Positions 22,795 through 34,599 of a stretch of DNA of 64,000 nt are shown in pieces; within the stretch, counting starts at the first letter, position 1; each line of letters starts with the position of its first letter. Origin of the DNA: Batillaria attramentaria (taxonomy: Eukaryota > Mollusca > Gastropoda > Batillariidae); the NCBI GenBank assembly GCA_018292915.2, contig JACVVK020000087.1, forward strand, positions 247,501-311,500, read 5' to 3'. The notes beneath the pieces are model-generated. The model did no database searches. It had not been told where the DNA came from and was given only the letters and a program-made list of their open reading frames with translations. A program made the translations under genes and the position numbers.

Positions 22795-23535
22795 ATTCGA
22801 TTGGGTCCGTTATGGACACAAGCCTATAGCTGCGCGGCCCGGGCCAAGATGGTGCCAAAATAAACCCACCGCGCTTTCTGTGCGTCACTGCCGATATCGG
22901 CATTTTTCTCGGCTTTTGTTGGGCCGGCGTTTCATCTCCTAGACGACAGCAAAGTAAACGGCAAACGCGCCCACAAGGGTTGCGAGTCCCGAGGCTATCA
23001 CTGATTTCCATTTCTAGTGTGTTGTGTATCGCTATAGAGCCGATGGCGAGGACAAGTTCGGATCTATCATTGGTGAAGGGAACTGAAGTGAGGAGCTGGG
23101 AGGAGGGGGTTAGAATGTGTGTGTGTGGGGGGTGCATCATGGACACATTTGGCTGCAGTAGATACCAAGGACAACTTTGGATCTATCATTGGTGAAGGGA
23201 ACTGAAATTGGGGTGAAGTGGTTGTGGTGGTGGTGGTGGTGGTGGTGTGGGGGGGGGGGGGAGTGTGGATGGGATGTGAAGGTGGCTTATGATGGGGTAA
23301 GTGTGGGTGGGTTGTTTCGGGTAAGAATGGAGGTGGGTGCATAATGGACACGCTTGGCTACAGTCGATACCAATGACAATTTCAAATCTTATCCTTCACT
23401 CGCGAAGGGACCTTCAGTGAGGAGAGATTTAGAGTAGTTTTTAGAATGGGGTGGTGGTGTGGGTGGGGTGTGTTGGGTAAGAAAGGTGGGGGGGGTGCGG
23501 AGGGGAGGGGGGGATGCATCATGGACATGCTTGAT
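22795..23535. repeat. Diverged tandem repeat with expanding G/GGT spacers
   Basis: GGATCTATCATTGGTGAAGG, GTGCATCATGGACAC and TTGGCTnCAGTnGATACCAA blocks recur three to four times (near 23041-23160, 23161-23360, 23361-23540). Spacers are G-rich and include (GGT)n plus G13 at 23219-23262. Confidence 0.8.
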
Positions 23536-23736
23536 GGTCGACGTAATGTGAAATATAATGGGAGAGAAAAAACTTCAAAAGAACGCGCTTAATGAAATTA
23601 AGCTGAGAATGGGTTTGATCTCTGACAGCGTACCGTATGAACTAGACCTATCCCCCTTTTTCTCCCGACAAGCGGCGTTCGAGACGGTGAAGTTCGAAAG
23701 TTTAACGTTTGGGAAATCCCTGGACGTTAGGATCTC

Positions 23737-23740
<4 letters not shown>

Positions 23741-23811
<71 letters not shown>
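23741..23811. repeat. (CA)n microsatellite
   Basis: About 35 CA units. Confidence 0.96.
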
Positions 23812-23813
<2 letters not shown>

Positions 23814-24276
23814 TTTTACTTCCTCAATGTGAAGAAACCGGGTTTCGTGGCTTACAACCGGACCTCTTTCTCTCATAAACCTCTCCCCCTCTCCCACCCC
23901 TACCCCCCCCCCCCACCACCACCACCACCGCATGCACAGTTTCCCCGCACGTTCACGAGAACCTTAACCCCCAACTAGCAAGCGCCAGAAACTTGCCTGA
24001 AGTCTACTCCTCCTGTAGTGGTGGTGGTGGTGGTGGTGCATGCAGCGCCAAATTAGCATGATAAAAGGTGCGTCAGGGAACAGATCAAAATAAATCGCTC
24101 CGGCCTCTTACGATTTCAGCACATGTCACACAGTGGGCTCAGCCAAAGGCTTGGCGGACGCGGAGCAAAAATCGAAGGTGTTGGCCGCCCGCCATCAGCC
24201 CTGCTGTGTGCTAGGAGGTCTGATGCTCGCTCCTGGGTTAACCTTGTCGGACACTAGAAAGGACGCCGCTTGTAGG

Positions 24277-24454
24277 GTGGGTGGGTCGGTGTTGGGGGGG
24301 GGGGGGGGTTAACGTCCTTTTCCACCACATACGGGTGATATCAAAGACGGAGCACTGATGAAAAACGCCAGCACAAATATTTGGCCCCAGCCGGGATACG
24401 AACTCAAGACCCGAGCATTACAAGTGCAACGCTCTACCATTCGGCTCCCCGTCT
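24277..24454 (-). mobile_element. SINE A copy with poly-G-expanded tail and 8-bp duplication
   Basis: CTTGTAGG flanks it at 24269-24276 and 24455-24462. The normal GGGGG (CCCCC in sense) near the tail has grown to about 14 G. Head, B box and body are present. Confidence 0.9.
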
Positions 24455-24618
24455 CTTGTAGGCAAGGTGTAAGGACAACCATACGCTTGACGGACTGGGG
24501 TGGGCACCACTGTGACTAGTGTACAAGGTATAAAAAAAAAACCGATTGTACACCTATATGTACAATGTACCTATATGTACAGATGCAAAAGGAGATCATC
24601 TGTAAATTTAGATGGTTC

Positions 24619-24762
24619 GCCTTTCCCCACACCTAAGGGTGATATCATAGACGGAGGAGCGAGGAAAAAGTCAGCACAAGTTCTTGGCGCCTGGGCGGGA
24701 TTGGAATTCAGAATCCCAAGCACTGACGAACCAATGCTCTGCTTGTCCAGCAACCTCGGTTT
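24619..24762 (-). mobile_element. Old, diverged SINE A copy
   Basis: GGGTGATATCATAGACGG, AGTCAGCACAAG and a degraded B box (GGATTGGAATTCAGAATCCC) are in the family order. Confidence 0.75.
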
Positions 24763-25060
24763 GCCTTAGTATGTGTGGTCAGTATGTTAACGTGGCGCGC
24801 TCCGTACTCAGAGCCAAAGCCGTGGTCAATGAAATTCAGAGACTCAAACGCAAAATTAAATGCTGGACAAAATGAATGAACAGAACCCAAAAATGAACGA
24901 ATCGCCCAACCAAGAGGTGTTATTTTCCTTCACACACACGTTTACAAGCGTCAAATCACTATTGGTTGGTCGTCCGAGGTCATCAGCGTCTTCCACCCCC
25001 CCCCCCCCCCACCACGATCTGGACACCGCTTTCTTCGCTTCATCTACTTTGTAGCAAAGT

Positions 25061-25498
25061 TAGTTCGGGCAACCCATGAGTGATCGGGGAAGTCACATTC
25101 TGGGTTAGGAATCCAAGCGAATACACTTTTTCGTTGCTACATCTTTTGCGTGGTGGCTAAGCACAGGAAAACATCAGGCTAATGTAAGAAAAATGGCAGC
25201 GTACCTAAGCTGTACGATGATTTTTACTAGCTAAGCTTGACTGGTTAGAATGGGTTCCCCTATGGCGCACGGCGAACCTCACCTCGCAGTGTCAGCGTTG
25301 GACATTTCCACTGAGACACGCACGCACTGTAGCTTGTAGGGGTAAAGTGTATACTTTCACGGAGCGTTATTCACTGTCAATTGTGTCATATCATTATATA
25401 AATATTGTTCCAGCCACCACACATTTATTAATGTGTTGATTTTTTCCCCTATGGTTGGATCCATGACCCTCGATTACAGGAGAGGGACATCGTGACTA
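25061..25498 (+). mobile_element. ~435-bp non-autonomous element, copy 1
   Basis: It matches the reverse complement of 36692-37125 over its whole length. It starts TAGTTCGGGC and ends GTGACTA, so only TAGT/ACTA is inverted at the ends. AGCAAAGT occurs on both sides (25053-25060 and 25500-25507; 9 bp with one mismatch). There is no open frame of note, pol III box or A tail. An 8-9 bp target duplication with short inverted ends suggests a DNA transposon derivative; superfamily unassigned. Confidence 0.88.
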
Positions 25499-25509
25499 CA
25501 GCAAAGTAA

Positions 25510-26100
25510 AAAACCCAACGTCTAAAAGGAACTGACAGCTCGCCTGCACACAGAGAAACTGTGCTGCCTCAGTTAGTACCATTACTGCCAAAACAACAAG
25601 ACCGTGTAAATCTTCGACCTTATCTCCCCAACACCCCTGTTTTCTCTTTTTGTCTTTCACCTTATGGCGAAACACGACCCAGAGGTCTAGCAAAACACTT
25701 TGGCGAGCTAGGCAAAGAGGGTTTAAAGCTAAAAATACTGCAAGCTATTGCAAAACGTGATAACCCAGAGCAGTGCTGCGGCGCGTATATTTCCTGTCCA
25801 AAGACAACAGGCTCGGCCACTTTTCCTGCCTACCCGCCAGGCAACACAATGCATTGGTTCCAAGGGACATAATCTGCTGCCGTGTCTGAGGGTTGACTCC
25901 CCTGGCAGGCACTCTTCACTTCAAAGGGTCGCTCGAGAGAAGAAGAAAAAAACAAAAAAGGCGAGCACAGCGTGATAAGAGTGCTAGGTACAAATCACGC
26001 AAAAAAATCCCGACACTCAAAACGTGCAGAAGTCGCTGAAGAGAGGAGCGACAGAAGTTGAGGAAAAAGTTACGGCAGACATGTTTGTGAAGAAGCCATA
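25510..26100. other. No gene seen
   Basis: Unique-looking sequence with one A-rich patch (25939-25962). Confidence 0.5.
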
Positions 26101-26105
26101 CATAT

Positions 26106-26106
<1 letters not shown>

Positions 26107-26143
<37 letters not shown>

Positions 26144-26150
26144 GCACGCA

Positions 26151-26221
<71 letters not shown>
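26107..26221. repeat. (CT)n(CACG)(CA)n compound microsatellite
   Basis: About 17 CT, a short CACG stretch, then ~33 CA units. Confidence 0.96.
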
Positions 26222-26222
<1 letters not shown>

Positions 26223-26852
26223 ACCTTCTCTACAGAAATAAACTGTGACAACGTATGTGACAGATAACTCACCCACATCCACTGGAGGCTTCGACACGCA
26301 TTTCGAGGCCAAATACTTCCTGATTGTGGTGACACGCAACATCGTTACACAGCATCGTTACATCGCAGTAAGCTGTCTCTACCAAAACCGTGCTTGCTAC
26401 TTACTTGTTGTCCCTCCATCCCCTCCCCAACTCTTTTGACAAACCTACAAAAGGCAACAATGACGTCATATTTCGCTAACAACACACACACACACACGGT
26501 CATATCCCCTGCTGAGTTTGCGCAGATGGTCAGCGCCCACCTTTTTTTTATCATTCACGTGTCTACTGCTGCATTCCACGCTCGTTCGTGTGTCAAGTTC
26601 AAAGCTATCATTTGCACAACTCGCCGTTTGTTCGGTTTGCATGCATGTAATGCAGCGTGGCCATCCTGCGTGCTAAGTGAACGCTGGGGTACCCTGCTGC
26701 GGGTGAGGTTTCTCTGTCTCTCTGTCTTTTACATGTCTATGTCCGTCTATACCTCGAGACGAGTCGTATTCACTGAACCTTTCGGTGAAGAAACGGCGCA
26801 TTACAATCCCTCTCTGTGCACAACCGTACATTATTCTTATTAAGTGACATGT

Positions 26853-26855
<3 letters not shown>

Positions 26856-26932
<77 letters not shown>

Positions 26933-26991
26933 GCGAGAGAGAGAGAGAGGCAGACAGACAGAGACAAAAACAGAGACAGTCAGACAGGCAA

Positions 26992-27045
<54 letters not shown>
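26856..27045. repeat. (TG)n, AGAC-rich spacer and (GA)n
   Basis: About 37 TG units to ~26930, GA, an irregular CAGACA/GAGACA stretch, then ~24 GA units (26997-27045). Confidence 0.95.
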
Positions 27046-27046
<1 letters not shown>

Positions 27047-27433
27047 ATATCTACCCGACTCTTTCTAAGCTCTTCCGATCAAGTTAAATGATTATAAATG
27101 CAAGTCCCGTTCAACAAGTTTTGTATTCCACACTGAAATCCTAGAACCTCAGTAACCTAACAGTAGTGCGTTTTGGATTCGTACATTGCGTGGGCACTAT
27201 AACAGCAAAACCTGCCTTCAAAAAAAAAAAAAAAAAAAAACCCAAAACATAAAGACCGACCCACTAAATCATCTCGTTTCACCGCGACGCTCAAAGCGCA
27301 GTGCATGACTTTTGGTGCCCGTTTTCCAAGCCCAAACGCTGTTGCCCTAATCTCATTTCGACATGTTCTCAAAGGCAGTGTAATATACGACACTGATATA
27401 CGTCCGCAGTTACAGAGAGGGGGAAGAACCTAA

Positions 27434-28007
27434 AGGCCGTTCTTAACCGGGCGAACCACCAGTCTGGAGAACTTGTTCGGCGAACCGAGTATTGTATACG
27501 AACAGGGCAAGCGCGCACACGTACGTAGTTCCAGAGGTTCGGCCGGACTAGTTCTCTTTCTTAACCGACCGTTAATGATATGCATACGTCATCGCCCGAA
27601 CAAGGCGGACTCGGAAGTTGAGACAATCGTAAACAACCAAAATGGCCGCCTTCGTAGATCGAGACGACCAGGCATTTGCAGTAGTTATCGTTTTGAGTGA
27701 ACTGAGCGCAAGAGAGGGAAATGTGAAGTGAGTCGATAGCCGCCAATCCGTCCGCCATTTTCCTCAACTATGTACATGCGCACAACAGCTCTCCCCGAGC
27801 AGCCAATCAGAGCGCAGGATTGGCAAAAGGATCGCGAGGGTTCCCACGACACGCTATGCAGTCCTCGAACCTAGTTCGGCGAACCTTTCGAACCAGGGTT
27901 TGCGCACAAGTATTTGGTCGGTTAAGAAAGAACGTGCGCGAACCTAGTTCGCCGTACTCTTCGAACCTAGTTCGCGAACCAAAAGTCCGCCCGGTTAAGA
28001 ACGGCCT
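27434..28007. mobile_element. 574-bp MITE with 20-bp perfect inverted ends and TAA duplication
   Basis: The end AGGCCGTTCTTAACCGGGCG (27434-27453) is exactly inverted at 27988-28007. TAA flanks both ends (27431-27433, 28008-28010). A second inverted pair with a similar TTCTTAACCGACC core lies inside (27551-27570 and 27916-27933), and GTTCG-CGAAC-type palindromic motifs recur in both arms. A TWA duplication is characteristic of PIF/Harbinger transposons; that assignment is inference, and no transposase frame is present. Confidence 0.92.
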
Positions 28008-28147
28008 TAAGAGGTGGTGAGACACCAGTTCGGGTAACGGAGGAATGACTCAATGTGTAAGACAGACCTAAAGCAGAGAGTGAAATACAGTACTGCGACT
28101 ACCACTAACAGACTTTCCAGGGGTTGTTCCTTTGTTTTTATTATGTT

Positions 28148-28352
28148 TATGATTGATTGTTTGTTGTTTGTTTGTTTGCTTGTTTGTTTGTTGGGGGGGG
28201 GGGGATTTTAAAGTCCTTTTCCACCAGGCAAGGGTGATAATTCCGAAGACGGGGCAAAAAGGAAAACAACCAGCGCAAACGTTTGGCTCCAAGCCGGGAT
28301 TCGAACTCACTACCCGAGCATCGAAAGTCCGACTCGCGTATTCCGGCTCCCT
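28148..28352 (-). mobile_element. SINE A copy with AAAC-type tail and poly-G tract
   Basis: In sense orientation it runs from a head with CGGGTAGTGAGTTCGAATCC through CCCCGTCTTCGG and AAAGGACTTTAAAA into C13 and then (AAAC)n. The final tail thus differs from the usual CCCA repeats. Confidence 0.85.
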
Positions 28353-28816
28353 GATCTTCCAAAGGGATGAGTGCAATTGTCCTCTGGCAGAAATGACCCC
28401 TTTAACTGCTCTTCCTAAATTCCGAAACTTCGCCCCACGTGACTGTAAAGCGTTGATGTCTCGGTGTGCAAGAGAATGAGTCGTGATTCACGTGAGCGTG
28501 TGTGTTGGGTGCCTTGACGCGTTGGAAACTAAATGAATGTCATAAAGCGCTAATATGAATGCGCTCATTGTTTTATTATTATTTAGACTAAAGAAGGCTG
28601 AAGGGACTGTGAGCACAGACTCTGGATCAGGCGACTTGGCAGTTGTCGCCGAAATCAGTGACCGCTTTGTGCTAACTGACAGTCCGCGTGTCCGCCCAGT
28701 GGTAATCTCCAACGAATAACCAACGCGACCACGCTGCAAGTCATCATCGATGCTGATAACCAAGAGCCCATTCCTAGGAAGGAAGCCCGTCAGATGGGAG
28801 CGAAAGATCGGACACG

Positions 28817-28883
28817 TGTGTGTGTGTGTCACAGTGTGTGTCACAGTGTGTGTGTGTGTATGTGTGTGTGTGTGTGCGTGTGC

Positions 28884-28918
<35 letters not shown>

Positions 28919-28920
28919 TT
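28817..28920. repeat. TG / TGCG compound microsatellite
   Basis: TG units with CACAG interruptions, then GTGC units (28876-28920). Confidence 0.93.
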
Positions 28921-29130
28921 GAGGAGAGGGGAGAGTGAGTAATGGGGGTTGTCCGAGTGCATGGAATCTGGGACTATTGACCAAAAGCTCCTGCAGTCTA
29001 GCGGTGAATAATGGAAACGGGAGGGGATTGTCTGCCCTTATCAAATTAAACATCACAGGCGGCGCTGACAGGCGTGTGATGGGCAAAGGGGCGATGATCC
29101 TTTATCAGACGACACACTCGGGCTACTACC

Positions 29131-29165
<35 letters not shown>

Positions 29166-29489
29166 CTCTGGGAACTGCACAGTTGAATGCGAGGTACCCC
29201 TCCGGGATGCAGCAACCGACCACAAGGTCTCGCACACTCCTAGTCTTTTAGTTAAAGCACCCTATCATTACGTAAGTTGGCTTAAATCCATACCCGGTCT
29301 GCCTCCCTCCACTGACGCAAGCCAAAGGCCGAGTTAATTTCTGCCTCGCGTGCCAGCTTGTCCACTTCCATTCTGTTTGTACGTACTCCCTGTCCAATAC
29401 AGGCCCAGTCAAACTGACGTACCGGGCAAACGTGCGATTTTCTAAATTTAAATCGGATTACAGGGGAGGGAGGGGGGGGAGGAGGGGAG

Positions 29490-30175
29490 AGACGGTCGAA
29501 GTCTCGCAACGCGGGGTGCAGTCAAAATGGGCGCAAATGTTTCTGGTGCTATCCCGCTATCGAGAGGGAGGGTGGGTGGGTGTTTGGGGGGGGGGGGGGG
29601 GTTCGGGGGGTTCACGTCCATTTCCACCACATAGGGTGATATCAAAGACGGGGCAACGATGAAAAAGCCAGCACAAATATCTGGCCCCCAGCCGGGATAC
29701 GAACTCACGACCCGAGCGTTACAAGTCCATCGCTCTACCATTCGGCCACCTCGGCTCCCCCGGCTATCGAGAGTTTTCGATGATGATTGCTCTGACGCAA
29801 ACGGCAAAGCTATTATGACTGAAATATGAACAACTACGCTCGTCTTTGCATTCTAGTAACGAAATTGTCAAAGTTGTTTTCTAGTTAATAAACGGGCCCT
29901 TTATTCAGTTTCACGCCGACATACCGAAAGTCCGTTAGAAACATTCGGGGCCAGTCAGATTTGAAATCGAAAACATTTGATGCTATTGGCTGGAAACACT
30001 TTGTCCTGGCGGAGTTTACTTTTGAAGCGGGGTAGCACTGGAAACACTCTTGCTCGTGGATAAAGCCCAGAGAAGATTTTTGCTTGCTTACCACAACGAC
30101 CACTCGTTGGTCGGGGAAATTTGTGCGAGGGTCAACCAGACAATACTTCCGGTCAAAACCGGGGTTCAATTAGCG
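29490..30175 (-). mobile_element. Inverted-repeat element family F, copy 3, split by a SINE
   Basis: On the minus strand it matches copies at 37.7-38.1 and 41.0-42.0 kb: a left arm ending GTGTTTCCAGTGCTACCCCG, a degenerate one-to-two-unit version of the 32-bp repeat, GTC(A/G)GCGT-type middle sequence, and a right arm GGGATAGCACCAGAAACAT. The right arm is interrupted at 29567-29762 by a SINE A copy. The ~90 bp near 30080-30170 (AAATTTCCCCGACC) also matches 40995-41085. Confidence 0.85.
29567..29762 (-). mobile_element. SINE A copy nested in element F, 11-bp duplication
   Basis: GCTATCGAGAG occurs at 29556-29566 and 29763-29773. The tail G run is expanded to about 17. Head, B box and body are complete. 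Confidence 0.95.
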
Positions 30176-30307
30176 GGCAAGGCACATGCCTTGCGTATTA
30201 GTGGCTTGCAGTGGCTTGTTCTTTTTAACTAGTATCCTACAGTCGGTATTTGGGCTCTTAAGAGTCACCGCGGGTTGTACTGGTCGCTTGATAAGTTGAT
30301 ACTGGCT

Positions 30308-30352
30308 GAAACGGAGTAACACCCGAAACACCAGCGTCCGTTTTGACTTACA
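30308..30352 (+). repeat. Isolated arm-like fragment of element F
   Basis: CTGAAACGGAGTAACACCCG followed by AAACACCAGCGTCCGTTTTG resembles the right arm of copies 1 and 2 in plus orientation. It is probably a remnant, or part of an inverted pair with copy 3. Confidence 0.5.
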
Positions 30353-30742
30353 CCTCCCGTGCGCACGTTCACTTTTCCCAACCCCAGCGAACGTGGCGTT
30401 GCCAGGAGGCAGGAGAAGCGGCTCTCGAGCCCCGTGAAAGAACCAAGTCGCTGATCGATCAACGCAACTGAAATCGCAGCCCGCTTCCGCGAGTCGCGCT
30501 CTCCATGCGGTGACACGCCGCGCTAAATCTGGCTCCAACTCACTTTCCCAGTGGCTTTAGTGAGTTTAATTTTAGTTTCGAACCGCCCCCCTCCCCCCCC
30601 TCAACATCCCACCCCCGGCCAAGAGTTCATTTGAAAGTAAGGGGATTTGCTCTCCCTGAATGGACTGCGGTTTTTCTAAAGAGTAAAGTGCAGAAAGTTG
30701 GCTTGTGGATTTCGTGCACGTGGTCTTTGGGAAAGGACGGCA

Positions 30743-30745
<3 letters not shown>

Positions 30746-30815
<70 letters not shown>

Positions 30816-30828
30816 GTGTGTGTGTGTG

Positions 30829-30855
<27 letters not shown>
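30746..30855. repeat. (TG)n then (CT)n compound microsatellite
   Basis: About 42 TG units with one CG step, then ~13 CT units. Confidence 0.96.
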
Positions 30856-30859
<4 letters not shown>

Positions 30860-30869
30860 AGAGAAAGCG

Positions 30870-33600
30870 CAAGCAGCCATATTCCAAAGCAAGGGGTGTG
30901 GGAGACGGAAAGGGGTCAGCAAAGCAATGAAAATTGAGAACCTAATAAATTTCAAATAATACGGATGCAAAGAGACACTAGTGGTTTGAAAACCACCAAG
31001 TCCTGCCATGCACCCGTTCACTATCCAACACGCCACCCACTTTTGTGCGAGGACGCTAAGCATCAAAGACAAGAGCCAAAGACGGACGAGTGATGTATGC
31101 AGGGTGGCAGCGCTGGCGAAAGGTGTACTAGTCGCCGTGACACCGTGACAACGCGCTTGTCACGTTCCGCCCCCCTCTCACACCACCCCCCTCCATCCAT
31201 CCCACCGCCCTGAGTTATGTCACTCAGTTGTCCCGCCGTTATACGCGGAAGCGTTTTCATTACGTGCCACGAGATAGAGTTAAATTGCTATACACACCCG
31301 GCTGACGTCCAGTACCGTAGTCCACCCTGCGCAAGAACCCGAGCAGCATCACCTTGACCAGAATGATTCACTGGTGTACATGAGTGGACAATAATTTATA
31401 ATAATGCGACGCCTTACATGAATGAGGCAAGGAATAGGATAGACTAGTATCGGCTAATCTGGACACATCAGCTCACAGTACTATCCATCTCAACTCACAT
31501 ATACATTACCTACTACTCCTGATCGTCAGGCATTTTATACTCTGCACACATATGCCTACAAGTAACTTTACCAAATCAACTGCAAAAACAAGTCTGTATG
31601 ATGTAACTCTAATACGGTTGCATTGAAATCGTGCACACGCTGGTATTAAAAACGCTCCTACTTTCTCGTCGCGGCCTCTCCCAAACAGATTAGGCAGAGC
31701 AGGGCCACCTTATCTGGGTCATTTCCCACTGCCAGGCCAAGCGTGAAGAGTTACCCATCCATGCTGAATGAATTAGATTAGTGCCATGTAGGTTGCTGCC
31801 TGGTATATCCACCGGTGCCCGTTTATGCGCTAGTCCAGCGACTGAAAGCGCCTTTTGCTCAACCGTTCTGGCTTTTGTTTGGCCGTGCAAATGCACACTG
31901 CCCCCGGTATCGAGTGAAGATCGTTGGCAAAGGCGCTGACCGATTTGCGCGCAAAAGCCGTTACATTTTTACGCCTTGGAATAGACGGGCTGGCAGCTTA
32001 TCCCTCGCGCTGTAAAACGCAGGGTGGGCAACTATTTTCGTCCTCTGTAACGGCACGACTTCGCGCTTCCTGGTTATCCGAGAATCCGTCAGTTAGGCAG
32101 ACATACGCAGAAGCCGTAAGAGAGGAACCGTTTTCGGCTTTTGTTCACATGTACCCCGCTCGTGAGGAGTGCGGTATGCGGTAAGCCGGCTATTTCTAGG
32201 GCACGGATCGAAAACTGCAAAGCAATACAATACAGCTTTTCCAAGCCAAGCTTCTGCCGTTAGAAACCGACCCCCCCAAAAAAGCAACTAAAATGCCAAA
32301 TCGGCCAATCGTAGATAATGGTTCTACTGGGATGAAAACCGACGCTAGAAACCGCTTAAAATATGCATCACTTGGGCTTACATCAATGCATTCGGTGATT
32401 ACTGGAGACGCGTCGTATGTCAGGAACCTGCACTCTCACCAGTCACTGGTCGTTGGCCGGAGTGGCCTCCCCGTTCATGAATGATGGAGACAGCAGTACA
32501 CACGACGGGTGAGTGATTGCCTTTTGTGACAAACTGTGTCGGTGTCGTGACGGTTATGTTTTTGATGGATCGACAACACAATAGCCCCTGCGGCGACGCG
32601 CTGGGTGTTGAGTGTGAACCGTGTGAGAATTGCAGCTCGTCACGCGATTCCGCTTGTGAGGTCACAGAGGCATACATGTGTGGGGGCAAAGGCATGCACC
32701 GGATTTATGAACCGTTAAGAGTAAAAGCAGTGGCGAAATCTTTGACAGTCTGGCTGAACTGAACCATGCTCAGCTGGTTAGGATAGCTGTCCCTTCCCCC
32801 CGTAACCTGCCCATTAGAACCGTGTCCGATAGCTCTTGTAGCGGGGCACGTAAAACCCCAACTGACCAAAACCTCTCTCCTGGCCTCGCCGGCAGCTGGA
32901 GGCAACGACGACAAACAGACATTTAACCGCACACTCCGATGCACCGGTAAACAAACGACCACACAGCACAGTGCGTGGCACGGAGTCTCGGAGGGGGTTT
33001 TGACTTTCAAATGGCGGCTATCGCTGATAGAGTCTGTTCCCCGGCGCCTGTATCGATGGCTCTTGACATGTTCTAAGTGAGTGGTCGCGGGACAGCGCCT
33101 CGTGCAAATGGCTCTTGGACGAGAGGGGCCTTTCGACAGGCGAGCACACGTCAATGTTTCCTCACCCACTTGCTAAATCATTCGTGGGTGGTTGGGGGGG
33201 GGGGGGGGGCTATATAGTTATGTACCGCTGAAACAATGAGCTGGAGTTAGTTTGGTCGAGATTCCATTTGTGGGCGATTTACACAGGGGCGAAAGTGTCG
33301 CAATAGTGAACAGTAGCCATCAAAATCAGGACATTTTTATTGGTCACTACAGCAAAAGAATGAGGGGCTATTGTTTTCAATGGAGCATATATCTGTCCGT
33401 CTGTGATGTCCTGTGTTTATTCTTCCGCAGACCCTTGACTTTCTTTCACTGCACGGTTTCTTAGTTTGCTTTTGTCGTTTCCTACTTTTCCACTAAAAGC
33501 ACGTTCCTTAGCGGTGTTCACCATGTTCACTTCGCTGTAGGAGTGGTGCGTCATTTCTACAGCTGATCCAATTCGTCAAAATCATCGTACAAAGAAAAGA
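30870..33600. other. No gene seen over 2.7 kb
   Basis: Mostly unique-looking sequence with only a G17 run at 33193-33209. Candidate open frames (e.g. 31924-32184, 32705-33169) have no recognisable domain or splice frame. Confidence 0.55.
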
Positions 33601-33734
33601 AAAAAAGAAAAAAAAAAGCTATCACTTCACGTCATCAGACCAGAGCCCTCTGGCGACACGCTCACTTGTACCGACACAACACGAACAGGCAATAAAACAA
33701 AGCTGTTTAGCCCGCGGGCCTCGTATGATAAAAA

Positions 33735-34230
33735 GTTAACCAGAGCGTAAAATGTAAATGAGGCCACGGTGATGACCACGACGCGACAAGATAGCCTAAA
33801 AAGTTCTTTGACTGCCTTCATTCCGGACAATTCCAACTGGCAGTGGCAATGCGCATGTTAAAATGAGAGTGAAATGTAAATAAGAGCACAGTTATGGCCG
33901 CGACACGGTAACTAAGAAATGGCCGTAAGAGTTCCAGCTTGTTCAGCAGGGTTCCTTCATTCTAGGCGATTCAACCTGGCAATGGCCATGCAAAAGCTAA
34001 CCGGACAATACCATGTAAATGACAGCTCGGTGATGAGCAAGACCCTGCAAGATGGCCCCAGATATTCAGCAAGTTTCCTTCAACAATAACATCAAACAAC
34101 AACAGCAGCAGCAGCAACAACAACAACAGTTATCGTACAGTGACATGCAGCCCCATAATGTGAACGGTGTACAAAACAAATAAACAAGGCCATCACAGAC
34201 AAGCCATTCGACCTGGCAATGACAATGCAG
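33735..34230. repeat. ~135-bp strongly diverged tandem repeat, about three copies
   Basis: ATGTAAATGA/AAATGTAAATAA, GTGATG(A)CC/GGCCGCGAC, CTTCATTC and CAACCTGGCAATGGCCATGC blocks recur in order; a last part appears at 34200-34230. (CAA)n/(CAG)n at 34096-34130 interrupts it. Confidence 0.65.
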
Positions 34231-34529
34231 AAGAGAAACGTGCTATGGTAGTTCAGTCATATCATGTACGTTTCGACGGACAGCAAAGCCAAGGGACGAC
34301 ACAGTTGAACGTGTAGTGCACGGACAGATGAAGCAGATCCGGCGAGCAAAAAGCCAGGTCACGAACGGGGGTGCGACAGATGGCGCCTTTGAATGGGCTG
34401 ATCAAAAAAAGCAAACCGGAGAAATAAAGGGACCAACGTTGACAAAGTACGGCTGAAGGGGTGAAGAGTCTCCATTCTTTCCGCCCCAATCCCATCTCAT
34501 TTCTTTTTAATCGGATGAGAGGGCCCATC

Positions 34530-34556
34530 TCTCTCTCTCTCTCTCTCTCTCTGAGT

Positions 34557-34589
<33 letters not shown>
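34530..34589. repeat. (CT)n ... (CA)n microsatellite
   Basis: About 12 CT units, a short spacer, ~14 CA units. Confidence 0.93.
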
Positions 34590-34591
<2 letters not shown>

Positions 34592-34599
34592 ACAAAAAC

